Origin: an uncultured Phycisphaerales bacterium
GTDB lineage: Bacteria > Planctomycetota > Phycisphaerae > Phycisphaerales > UBA1924
NCBI GenBank assembly: GCA_937871415.1
Contig: CALMQD010000234.1
Span: 1-17,668, forward strand
DNA length: 17,668 nucleotides
Reading direction: 5' to 3'
The position numbers and the translations under genes are program-made. Each line of letters starts with the position of its first letter. The first letter of the stretch is position 1. Positions 7,202 to 13,652 of this stretch are shown piece after piece. Under the pieces are notes generated by a model, which did no database searches, was not told where the DNA came from, and saw only the letters and a program-made list of their open reading frames with translations.

Positions 7202-8344
7202 GTGAGCGACAAGTCCCCGTCCAAGGCCCCCCCTCCCGCCGCCGGACCCGCCCACCCGACAACGCCGGGCGTGGCCCGGACGCTGGAGCGCCACCCGCGC
7301 CCTCTCGGCGGAGACCCCCTCAAGAGGGTGGATCGACCGCTTGTCTCGCTCACGGGGATGGTGCTCAACAACGCGGATGCCTCGGCGCATCACCTGGCGA
7401 CGAAGCGCAAGCCGGACTGGCTGCGGGCCAAGGTACCGGGGGGCGCGGGGTACGAGCGGCTCAAGGGGATCGTGGACGAGCACCGGCTGCACACGGTCTG
7501 CCAGGAGGCCAACTGCCCGAACATGGGCGAGTGCTGGGCGCGCGGGGTGGCGACGATCATGATCCTGGGCGACACGTGCACGCGTGCGTGCGGGTTCTGC
7601 AACGTGAAGACCGGGCGACCGACGACGCTCGACCTCGACGAGCCGCGGCGCGTCGCGGAGAGCCTGCGACTCATGTACGAGCATGCGCGGCTCAAGCACG
7701 TGGTGATCACGAGTGTGAATCGCGACGAACTGGCGGACGGGGGCGCGGGGGTGTGGGCCGAGACGATCCGGTTGTCGCGCGGGGCGTGCCCGGGGATGTC
7801 GATCGAGGTCCTGATCCCGGACTTCGAGGGCAACTGGGGTGCGCTGCAACAGGTGATCGACGCCGCGCCGCACATCATCAACCACAACCTGGAGACGGTG
7901 CGCCGGATGTACCCGGCGGTGCGGCCCAGCGCGAAGTTCGACCGATCGCTGGAGCTGCTGCGCCGCGTGAAAGAAGCGGGGATGGTCGCCAAGACCGGGA
8001 TCATGGTCGGCATCGGCGAGAAGGACGAGGAGGTCCTCGACCTGATGCGCGACGTGCAGGCCAAGACGACGACTTCGCAGGGCGCGTGCGACATCCTGAC
8101 GATCGGGCAGTACCTGCAGCCGACGCGGAACCACCTGCCGATCGACCGCTGGGTGACGCCGGAACAGTTCGCGGGCTTCCGCGATCGCGGGCTCGAAATG
8201 GGGTTCAAGGTCGTCGAGTCGGGCCCGCTGGTGCGATCGAGTTACCACGCCGACGCGCAGGCCGACCAACTGACGGGGGTCGACCGGCAGGTGCACGAGC
8301 GGATGAGCGAACTCATCGAGGGCGCACGGGCGCGTCTCGACTGA
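7202..8344 (+). CDS. lipA: Lipoyl synthase (radical SAM)
   Basis: This 380-residue enzyme inserts two sulfurs into protein-bound octanoyl groups to make the lipoyl cofactor of 2-oxoacid dehydrogenases and the glycine cleavage system. Both iron-sulfur sites are present. The auxiliary cluster motif is C-x4-C-x5-C (Cys100, 105, 111 in [13 protein letters not shown]). The radical SAM motif is CxxxCxxC (Cys126, 130, 133 in CTRACGFC). The C-terminal Arg-Ser-Ser ligand motif is at about 345-347 (VRSSYHA). The GTG at 7202 is chosen because a TACAGT box lies 5 nt upstream. This gives a low-complexity N-terminal extension of about 50 residues; a shorter start at the internal ATG near 7358 (MVLNNADAS) would be closer to the usual family length. 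No lipB is adjacent. Confidence 0.95.
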   Translation: MSDKSPSKAPPPAAGPAHPTTPGVARTLERHPRPLGGDPLKRVDRPLVSLTGMVLNNADASAHHLATKRKPDWLRAKVPGGAGYERLKGIVDEHRLHTVCQEANCPNMGECWARGVATIMILGDTCTRACGFCNVKTGRPTTLDLDEPRRVAESLRLMYEHARLKHVVITSVNRDELADGGAGVWAETIRLSRGACPGMSIEVLIPDFEGNWGALQQVIDAAPHIINHNLETVRRMYPAVRPSAKFDRSLELLRRVKEAGMVAKTGIMVGIGEKDEEVLDLMRDVQAKTTTSQGACDILTIGQYLQPTRNHLPIDRWVTPEQFAGFRDRGLEMGFKVVESGPLVRSSYHADAQADQLTGVDRQVHERMSELIEGARARLD

Positions 8345-8391
8345 GCGGGCCCGGTGCGCTCGAGTGGTTTCACGGCGGCGCGTTCAACGGA

Positions 8392-8847
8392 TCACGGGAT
8401 CTCGGGCTCGACCAGGAGCGCGAGCATTTCCAGGGACTCCTGCCAGCCCATGTAGCACATCTCGGGCGGGATCACCGCCGGCACACCCTCCTGCACGATC
8501 TGCAGGTCGGTGCCGGTGCTCACGGGCGTGAGCGTGATCGTGCACTGCATCTCGCCTTGCAGGTTCGGGTCGTCGAAGCGGTCGGTGTAGCGGATGCGGT
8601 GGGGCGGGGTGAGTTCGATGTATGTGCCGCCGAACGTGTGCGACTGACCGGTGTTGAAGTTCGTGAAGGACATGCGGTACCCGCCCCCGGCGCGGACGTC
8701 CATGCTGTGGACTTCACCGACGAAACCGTGCGGCGGGAGCCACTTGCACATGGCGCGTGGATCGACGAACGCGCGGTAGACGCGCTGGGGCGGGGCGCGC
8801 AGCACGCGGTGGAGGCGGATGGTGTTGGAAGCGTGGTTGTGGGTCAT
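8392..8847 (-). CDS. SRPBCC / AHSA1-type ligand-binding domain protein
   Basis: This 151-residue protein consists of one START-like fold of the activator-of-Hsp90-ATPase (AHSA1) type. Typical blocks are visible: an opening helix region with APPQRVYRAFVDP (residues 18-30) and KWLPPHGF, a glycine-rich strand turn RAGGGYRMSF (52-61), GTYIELTPPHRIRYTD (75-89), and a C-terminal helix GWQESLEMLALLVE (134-147). Such proteins bind hydrophobic ligands in a cavity; the ligand and cellular role are unknown here. The ATG at 8847 has GGGAG 7 nt upstream (8855-8859). The much longer open frame in the same phase is a shadow overlapping the neighbouring transporter. It converges on lipA with a 47-bp gap. Confidence 0.85.
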   Translation of the reverse strand: MTHNHASNTIRLHRVLRAPPQRVYRAFVDPRAMCKWLPPHGFVGEVHSMDVRAGGGYRMSFTNFNTGQSHTFGGTYIELTPPHRIRYTDRFDDPNLQGEMQCTITLTPVSTGTDLQIVQEGVPAVIPPEMCYMGWQESLEMLALLVEPEIP

Positions 8848-8870
8848 GGAAGGTCTCCCGGGATGGCGGC

Positions 8871-8899
8871 ATTGTGGCATCGAAGGCGCCGCGGCACAA
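8871..8899 (-). promoter_or_regulatory. Sigma-70-like promoter for the SRPBCC gene
   Basis: On the minus strand TTGTGC (8899-8894) and CACAAT (8876-8871) are separated by exactly 17 bp. Transcription would start near 8864, leaving a leader of about 17 nt that contains the GGGAG ribosome binding site. The arrangement contrasts with the box-at-start pattern of other genes in the window. Confidence 0.4.
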
Positions 8900-8931
8900 C
8901 CACCGGCCGGTGAACTTCGGCCCGCACCGGA

Positions 8932-8937
8932 TATGCT
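8932..8937 (+). promoter_or_regulatory. -10-like box TATGCT before the YeiH-family gene
   Basis: TATGCT ends 9 nt before the proposed TTG start at 8947, so the transcript would have essentially no leader. The spacing is looser than for other genes here, which leaves the start codon uncertain. Confidence 0.4.
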
Positions 8938-8946
8938 CTGCCCGCT

Positions 8947-10005
8947 TTGAGCGCCGATGCACAGAACCCGGACCCGGCGGTCGCCCCGAGGGGGAACCCT
9001 CGGGGTGTGCGCGCGGTGATCGGCGAGGTGCTCATCGTGGCTGCCGCTGCGGTGTGCGTTTCGCCGTGGGGCTCGCCCCAGGTGGGGTTGCTGATGGGCA
9101 TGGCGCTGGCGCTGGCGGGTCTGACGTGGCGACCGAGGCTGGCCAAGAAACTCAGCCGCGTGCTGATCCAGGCGTGCATCGTGCTGCTGGGCCTGACGAT
9201 CAACCTGAGCGAGGTTGCGCGAGCGGGGGTGTCGGGGCTGGTGTTCGCGGCGGGGACGATCGCCGGCGCGTTCGTCGTCGGCCTGGCGCTGGCGAGGCTG
9301 CTGCGGGTGGAGGGCAAACTCGCGACGCTGCTGTGCTCGGGGACGGCGGTGTGCGGCGGCTCGGCGATCGCGGCGACGTCGTCGGTGATCCGCGCGCGCG
9401 ATGCGCATACATCGATCGCGCTCGCGTGCGTCTTCCTGCTCAACGCGCTGGCGCTCTACCTGTTCCCGTGGCTCGGGCACCGGCTGGAACTCTCGCAGCA
9501 CCAGTTCGGCGCCTGGGCGGCGGTGGCGATCCACGACGTGGCGTCGGTCGTCGGCGCGGGGGCCGCGTACGGCGAGGTCGCCCGCGCCGACGCCACCATC
9601 ATCAAGCTCGTGCGCGTGCTGTGGATCGTGCCGATCGCGCTGGCGACGGGGTGGTACTGGCGGCGGCGCGATGCGCGCGAGGGAACACCCGGTTCGCCGG
9701 CGACGGGCCCGGGCGCTTCGGCTGAGTCCAAGAGACCGGGCCTGACCGGCGTCGTCCCGTGGTTCATCCTGCTGTTCCTGGTGACCAGCACGGTCCGCAC
9801 GCTGTGGCCCGGGCTTTCCGGGGCGGATCCGGCGATCAAGTTCGCGACGCGCGCGGGGATGAGCGTCGCGCTGCTGCTCATCGGCGCGGGGCTCTCGGTC
9901 CGGGCGGTGAAGGAGGTCGGCTGGCGTGCGCTGCTGATGGCGACGCTGCTGTGGGTCGCGCTCAGCGCCGCGGCGCTGGCGGTGGTCCTGCGGACCGTGG
10001 AGTGA
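8947..10005 (+). CDS. YeiH-family (UPF0324) putative sulfate/anion exporter, integral membrane protein
   Basis: This 352-residue polytopic inner-membrane protein has about ten hydrophobic segments. Family-typical blocks include LGLTINLSEV near residue 80, LLCSGTAVCGGSAIAA near 128-143, the amphipathic AAVAIHDVASVVGAGAAYG near 196-215, and a C-terminal LLLIGAGLSVRAV block. The family is annotated as putative sulfate exporters and includes E. coli YeiH; substrate evidence is thin, so transport of a specific anion is not claimed. The start is uncertain: TTG at 8947 follows a TATGCT box, while in-frame GTG codons lie about 20-30 codons downstream, still before the first membrane segment. A hydrophilic loop rich in Gly, Pro and Arg lies near residues 238-265. 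It converges with the cysteine dioxygenase gene, only 20 bp away. Confidence 0.85.
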   Translation: MSADAQNPDPAVAPRGNPRGVRAVIGEVLIVAAAAVCVSPWGSPQVGLLMGMALALAGLTWRPRLAKKLSRVLIQACIVLLGLTINLSEVARAGVSGLVFAAGTIAGAFVVGLALARLLRVEGKLATLLCSGTAVCGGSAIAATSSVIRARDAHTSIALACVFLLNALALYLFPWLGHRLELSQHQFGAWAAVAIHDVASVVGAGAAYGEVARADATIIKLVRVLWIVPIALATGWYWRRRDAREGTPGSPATGPGASAESKRPGLTGVVPWFILLFLVTSTVRTLWPGLSGADPAIKFATRAGMSVALLLIGAGLSVRAVKEVGWRALLMATLLWVALSAAALAVVLRTVE

Positions 10006-10025
10006 GTCTCAGGCGGGAATGCGGC

Positions 10026-10607
10026 TCAGACGCCCTCGCCGTCCATGAACTCGTCGACGGCTCGGGCGACGACAACCGGCGTCTTGAACGAGTAGGTGTT
10101 CATCTTGCGGATGGGCGGGGTGTAGATGTGCATGGTCACCAGGTCGATGCCGGGCGCCTGCATGTTGGCGATCTGGTGGATGTCGTCGTCCTCGGCGGAG
10201 CAGAGGTAGCCCGGCTCCATCGAGTGGGTGGCGACCGGCACGATGAGGCCGCTGGGCGTGGTGGAGAATCGCACCTCGGTGCCCGTGCCGCAGACGACCT
10301 TGAAGGCGCAGCTCGAACCGCGGTGGTCGTGGATGGGCGTGCAGTGCCCGGAGCGCCAGCAGAGCATGAGCAGTTCGAAGTGCTCGGTGCGGCGGACGAC
10401 GTTGCGGAGGTAGCCGCGGGCGCCGAACTTCAGGAACGGCGCGACGTCTTCGCGCGTGACGGGCGCGCTGCGGAGGAGTTGCTCGAGCACCTGGAGGTCG
10501 GCCCTGCGGCGAAGGCCCATGAGGTAATCGACGACTTCCCGCAGCACGGGCGGCACGCCGAGATCATCGTGCGTGATCGTGTTGGAACCGGCGGCGAAGG
10601 TCGTCAT
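10026..10607 (-). CDS. Cysteine dioxygenase family protein (cupin, Cys-Tyr type)
   Basis: This 193-residue cupin is predicted to oxidise L-cysteine (or a related thiol) to the sulfinic acid using non-haem Fe(II) and O2 in the cytoplasm. The three iron ligands are visible: His93 and His95 in IHDHRGSSC, and His144 in DDIHQIAN. Cys100, seven residues after the first ligand, and Tyr162 in HIYTPP match the pair that forms the thioether crosslink in mammalian cysteine dioxygenase. Tyr66 and Arg68 in YLRN match the substrate-carboxylate residues. Many bacterial homologues have Gly instead of the crosslink Cys, so this is the Cys-type. The ATG at 10607 has TACACT exactly 6 nt upstream. The PLP-enzyme gene lies 79 bp upstream on the same strand. 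A 3-mercaptopropionate dioxygenase is a less likely alternative. Confidence 0.9.
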   Translation of the reverse strand: MTTFAAGSNTITHDDLGVPPVLREVVDYLMGLRRRADLQVLEQLLRSAPVTREDVAPFLKFGARGYLRNVVRRTEHFELLMLCWRSGHCTPIHDHRGSSCAFKVVCGTGTEVRFSTTPSGLIVPVATHSMEPGYLCSAEDDDIHQIANMQAPGIDLVTMHIYTPPIRKMNTYSFKTPVVVARAVDEFMDGEGV

Positions 10608-10613
10608 GGGAAG

Positions 10614-10619
10614 AGTGTA
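10614..10619 (-). promoter_or_regulatory. -10-like box TACACT, leaderless cysteine dioxygenase start
   Basis: TACACT on the minus strand ends exactly 6 nt before the ATG at 10607. No Shine-Dalgarno sequence lies between them. It implies a promoter separate from that of the upstream PLP-enzyme gene. Confidence 0.55.
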
Positions 10620-10686
10620 CCGCCGGCCGGGGTGCGCACCACCCCGCGGAATCCCGGTTTTTCCCGGTGATCCGGGCGCGGCGAGG

Positions 10687-11940
10687 TCACGCGCCCGCGC
10701 GCTCGGTCGCCAGTTCCTCTTTCACGACCCGGGCCAGGAAGGCGATCTGCTCGATCGAGTTGTACATCTGGCAGGCGATCCGCAGCAGGCGGCGGGGCCG
10801 GTCCGGCAAAGCCGGCGAGCCGGGGCGCGGGCCGCTGAAGGGGTACAGCGGCGCCTGCACGCGGCGGGCGATGAGCCGGTCCTGGAGCGGGTCGTGGTAG
10901 CGGGTCGCCGGCACGGGTGCGCTCGCGGGGCGTGCGGGGGTCTCCACCGATGCGAGCGCGCCGATCATCTCCGCGGGCGCGCCGGGCTCGGCCCCGAGTT
11001 CCCGGCACAGCAGTTCGCGTCCCCGCAGCGCGAGGGACCGGTTGTGCTCGAAGACGCCCGTCCAGCCGCGCGGGTGCAGCGAGTCCATGTACTCGATGGC
11101 GAGAGGCACGCTGAGCCAGGCGGAGAAGTCGGTGGTGCCGGCGTAGTCGAACTCGAGCCAGTAGCGGGATCGGTCGGTGCGTGGGGAGTTGGCGCCGTGG
11201 GAGATGACGCAGGGCCGGACATCGGCCCGCCGGTCCTCGCGGACGTAGAGGAACCCGGCGCCCTTGGGTGAGCAGAGCCACTTGTGGCAGTTGCCGGTGT
11301 AGTAGGTCGGGTTGATGGAGCGGATGTCGAGGGGGAACATGCCCGGCGCGTGGGCGCCGTCCACGAGCGATTCGACGCCGCGCCGGTTGAGTTCGGCGAC
11401 GAGGCGCTCGACCGGCAGGACGAGGCCGGTGGGGCTGGTGACGTGGCTGATGAGGGCGAGGCGCGTGCGGGGCGTGACGGCACCGAGGATCGCGTTCGCG
11501 ACGGCATCGACCGACGGAACGGGGAACGGCAGATCGACGCTGACGACCTTTGCGCCGCTGCGTTCGGCGGCGAAACGCAGGGCGTTGTTGCAGGCGTTGT
11601 ACTCGTGGTTGCTCGTGAGCAGTTCATCGCCGGGCCTGAACGCCAGCGAACGCACCACGGCGTTGACCCCGGCGGTCGCGTTGGTGACGAACACCACGCC
11701 CCGCGGGTCGGCGTTCACGAAGCGCGCGAGTTTCGTCCGCGCGCGGTCGAGCATCGCTTCGAGGTCTTCGACGATGAACCGGATCGGCTCGCGCTCCAGA
11801 CGGTCGGCGATGGCCCGCTGCTGCTCCAACACCCAGCAGGGGCACGAACCGAACGAGCCGTGGTTGAGGAAGACCACGCCGGGATCGAGCGGCCAGAGCG
11901 ACGAGAGGGGGCGGGAAGGGATCGCAGAAGGTGAGGTCAC
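10687..11940 (-). CDS. Class V PLP-dependent enzyme, isopenicillin-N-epimerase (CefD)-like
   Basis: This 417-residue fold-type I PLP enzyme shows the expected landmarks. LNHGSFGSCP opens the active-site region (25-34) and NATAGVNAVVRSL is the phosphate-binding turn (87-99). Asp194 in VDGAHAPGM pairs with the pyridine nitrogen. The Schiff-base Lys is Lys220 in GNCHKWLCSPKG. Downstream, SHGANSP and FDYAGTTDFSAWL are typical of the CefD-like group. That group includes isopenicillin N epimerase, hercynylcysteine sulfoxide lyase (EgtE) and many uncharacterised members, so neither a beta-lactam role nor any specific reaction can be claimed. The GTG at 11940 has TAAAGT exactly 6 nt upstream. It is followed 79 bp later by the cysteine dioxygenase gene on the same strand, which makes a sulfur amino-acid substrate worth considering. 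Confidence 0.88.
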   Translation of the reverse strand: MTSPSAIPSRPLSSLWPLDPGVVFLNHGSFGSCPCWVLEQQRAIADRLEREPIRFIVEDLEAMLDRARTKLARFVNADPRGVVFVTNATAGVNAVVRSLAFRPGDELLTSNHEYNACNNALRFAAERSGAKVVSVDLPFPVPSVDAVANAILGAVTPRTRLALISHVTSPTGLVLPVERLVAELNRRGVESLVDGAHAPGMFPLDIRSINPTYYTGNCHKWLCSPKGAGFLYVREDRRADVRPCVISHGANSPRTDRSRYWLEFDYAGTTDFSAWLSVPLAIEYMDSLHPRGWTGVFEHNRSLALRGRELLCRELGAEPGAPAEMIGALASVETPARPASAPVPATRYHDPLQDRLIARRVQAPLYPFSGPRPGSPALPDRPRRLLRIACQMYNSIEQIAFLARVVKEELATERAGA

Positions 11941-11946
11941 GGGGCG

Positions 11947-11952
11947 ACTTTA
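11947..11952 (-). promoter_or_regulatory. -10-like box TAAAGT, leaderless start of the CefD-like gene
   Basis: TAAAGT on the minus strand ends exactly 6 nt before the GTG at 11940. The intervening CGCCCC has no ribosome-binding character. Confidence 0.5.
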
Positions 11953-12010
11953 GTGCGCGCGGCGTGACGCGAAAAAGGAACTCGACGGGCCTGGGCAGCG
12001 CCGAAGAACG

Positions 12011-12046
12011 CGGAGAAAAGAGGCCGATCCGGCGGTTGCGATCGGC
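12011..12046 (-). terminator. Probable Rho-independent terminator downstream of the 119-residue gene
   Basis: On the minus strand a perfect 7-bp stem GCCGATC / GATCGGC (12046-12040 and 12029-12023) encloses a 10-nt loop and is followed by CTCTTTTCTCC. The T-rich tail is modest. It lies about 100 bp after the stop at 12147 and before the CefD-like promoter, a sensible place to separate the two transcripts. An overlapping alternative stem (GTTGC / GCAAC) could compete. Confidence 0.4.
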
Positions 12047-12146
12047 AACGCCCCAGCGCCCGTGAGCCTGCGGCGTCGAGCGGTTCGACATTGTGGTTCT
12101 TTGTGCACCGGGCGCTTGCCCGCTCCGGCCTTGGCGCGAGTCTGCG

Positions 12147-12506
12147 TCAGCCGCTGATATCGAGTGAGCGTCCGACCTGCACGCCGGTCGCGGCAGAGTT
12201 TCTGTCGGCGGGGTGGCGGTAGAACGCGATGGAGGCGGAACTGGAGGGACGCGGCGTGTCGGCCGAGAAATCGACCTTGCCGGGCACGACGCCGGCGACG
12301 AGCCGTTTGACCTGCGGCTTGTCGGCGGGTTGCTGCGGAGCGACCTGGGGTCCGACCTTCTGCACCGGATCGACCGGCGTGGTGACGATGCGGTTGGAGA
12401 CGGGCTCGACCGGGGCCGCTTTCCCGGCGCCGGACGCGCCGTAGGCGCGTGCGACGTGGAACGGGATCGTCGGGGGGATGGCGTTGGAGGCGGGGTCAAT
12501 GCGCAT
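12147..12506 (-). CDS. Hypothetical protein, 119 residues, no recognised family
   Basis: I do not recognise this protein. It starts MRIDPASNAIPP and has a Pro/Val/Ala-rich, probably disordered middle (about 28-70, with VEPVSNRIVTTPVDPVQKV). It ends with a more ordered-looking tail (FYRHPADRNSAATGVQVG, about 94-111) closing in LDISG. There is no signal peptide, membrane segment or cysteine. The ATG at 12506 is preferred over an upstream in-frame TTG at 12554; a TATGCT box lies 20 nt before the ATG. A probable terminator follows. It is a single-gene unit between the CefD-like gene and phoU. Codon third positions look GC-rich like the neighbours, supporting a real gene. Its function is unknown. 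Confidence 0.6.
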   Translation of the reverse strand: MRIDPASNAIPPTIPFHVARAYGASGAGKAAPVEPVSNRIVTTPVDPVQKVGPQVAPQQPADKPQVKRLVAGVVPGKVDFSADTPRPSSSASIAFYRHPADRNSAATGVQVGRSLDISG

Positions 12507-12526
12507 GAGTAGGCCGCGGTCTTTCG

Positions 12527-12532
12527 AGCATA
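12527..12532 (-). promoter_or_regulatory. -10-like box TATGCT before the 119-residue gene
   Basis: TATGCT on the minus strand lies 20 nt before the ATG at 12506. A transcript from here would have a leader of about 13-14 nt without an obvious ribosome binding site. Confidence 0.35.
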
Positions 12533-12823
12533 TGAGTATCGACCGGGGCGGCAAGGCGAAGCGAGCGTGTAACCGGGAGTGAGACGCGGAAATGTGGTCT
12601 CGGGCGCGGGGGAAGCGGGAACGGACCCGGCGCGACCCACGTGAACACGGGGGCCGTCGAAACGGGGCGCGCCGTTGGGAGTCGCCGTTTGGTATCGGTT
12701 CGATCGGCGGTGTTCAAGGACGGGCGGCGCGCGCGAGGTCGGAGGATTATGAAGATGCGGTCAATCCTCGGTCGATGGGCGGCGGCGGTGATTGCCAACG
12801 AACCGTCAGGACTTTGCTTGGGG

Positions 12824-12829
12824 TACGCT
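12824..12829 (+). promoter_or_regulatory. -10-like box TACGCT before phoU
   Basis: TACGCT lies 45 nt before the phoU ATG, so unlike kdsA or recO this gene would have a leader of nearly 40 nt, but no Shine-Dalgarno sequence is seen in it. The ten bases TACGCTTGAC are shared exactly with the recO promoter. Confidence 0.35.
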
Positions 12830-12874
12830 TGACGGAGCCGCACACTTCAGACCCTTGCACGCCGACGATCCCCT

Positions 12875-13615
12875 ATGCCCAACCCGCCTCCAGGTCCGAT
12901 CGAAGAGCCCGCCAAGCCGGGCAAGGAAACCGTCATCGCGCGCGAGTTCAAGGTGATCAAGGCGCGCCTGCTCGACGAGGCGCGCTCGGCGGTGGGCATG
13001 CTCGAGACGGCGCTGCGGGCGCTGTTCGAATCGGACCGGGACGCGGCGAACGAGGTCGTGCGCGGCGACGACCGCATCGACCGGGAGGAGGTCGCGATCG
13101 AGGAGCGCGTCTTCCAACTGATGGCGCTGCAGGCGCCGGTGGCCAAGGACTTCCGCTCGCTGGCGTTTGCGCTGAAGGTCAACTCGGACATCGAGCGCGT
13201 CGCGGACCACGCGTGCTCGATCGCGAAGGTGGCGCGGAAGATCGACGCCGAGAACCCGCCGAACTGGCCGACGGCGCTGGTGGAGATGGGCCAGCGCGTG
13301 CCGATGATGTGCCACGCGCTGCTGCGGGCGATGGCCGACGAGGACGCGGACGCGGCGAAACTCATCATCCAGGGGGACAAGACCATCGACGCGCTGCACA
13401 AGCAGTTGTTCGAGGAGACGGTGGACCTGCTGGACTCGGGCGTGCAGCCCAACGCGGTGGGGCTGCTGGTGTACCGCGTGGGGCGCGAACTGGAGCGCGT
13501 GGGCGACCTGATGGGGAACATCGCGGAGGACATCGTGTACCTGGCGACGGGCGAGATCATCCGGCACCAGAAGCGCCGCGAGCGTCAGCAGGAACTGCCC
13601 GGCGACCGTCTGTGA
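12875..13615 (+). CDS. phoU: PhoU-family phosphate signalling protein
   Basis: This 246-residue protein has two PhoU three-helix repeats. The first spans about residues 25-125 and the second 130-228. Each carries the acidic metal-binding E/DxxxD motifs: DIERVAD (Glu107, Asp111) in repeat one and ELERVGD (Glu207, Asp211) followed by NIAEDIVY in repeat two. PhoU proteins damp the phosphate response by acting with the Pst transporter and the PhoR/PhoB two-component pair. None of those partners is nearby, so this is an orphan copy and may serve another transporter. The ATG at 12875 gives a 20-residue Pro-rich lead-in before the first helix. kdsA follows 37 bp downstream with its own promoter-like box. 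Confidence 0.92.
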   Translation: MPNPPPGPIEEPAKPGKETVIAREFKVIKARLLDEARSAVGMLETALRALFESDRDAANEVVRGDDRIDREEVAIEERVFQLMALQAPVAKDFRSLAFALKVNSDIERVADHACSIAKVARKIDAENPPNWPTALVEMGQRVPMMCHALLRAMADEDADAAKLIIQGDKTIDALHKQLFEETVDLLDSGVQPNAVGLLVYRVGRELERVGDLMGNIAEDIVYLATGEIIRHQKRRERQQELPGDRL

Positions 13616-13640
13616 CCGCTTGGGCCTCTGAGGCTCGCCC

Positions 13641-13646
13641 TACGCT
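13641..13646 (+). promoter_or_regulatory. -10-like box TACGCT, leaderless kdsA start
   Basis: TACGCT ends exactly 6 nt before the kdsA ATG. A short perfect palindrome (GCCTC-T-GAGGC, 13624-13634) lies just upstream of it, where a -35/-10 spacer would be. Confidence 0.55.
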
Positions 13647-13652
13647 GGGGTC

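Larger units (their letters stand above)
12507..12874. other. Intergenic region between the hypothetical gene and phoU
   Basis: This 368-bp region carries outward-facing -10-like boxes for the two divergent genes (12527-12532 minus, 12824-12829 plus). No tRNA, small-RNA fold or repeat was recognised. A 25-codon open frame at 12755-12832 starts with ATG 9 nt after GGAGG (12741-12745) and would encode MRSILGRWAAAVIANEPSG followed by six more residues. It is too short to support on composition, and it overlaps the phoU -10-like box. Confidence 0.4.

Noticed and set aside
8345..8391. Possible bidirectional terminator between lipA and the SRPBCC gene
   Set aside because: Only a 5-bp stem (GAGCG / CGCTC) and no T-run on either strand.
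7171..8913. Long plus-strand frame overlapping lipA in another phase
   Set aside because: Repetitive Arg/Gly/Ala composition; lipA is unmistakable in the correct frame.
8848..9534. Upstream extension of the SRPBCC frame on the minus strand
   Set aside because: The extension is Arg/Gln/His-rich and lies opposite the YeiH-family membrane protein. The ATG at 8847 has a good ribosome binding site and begins the domain.
10650..10680. CCCGG hairpin with an A/T run between the CefD-like and cysteine dioxygenase genes
   Set aside because: For the minus transcript the stem is followed by A bases, not T, and for the plus strand the T-run precedes the stem, so it does not fit a terminator. It may be a chance direct/inverted repeat.
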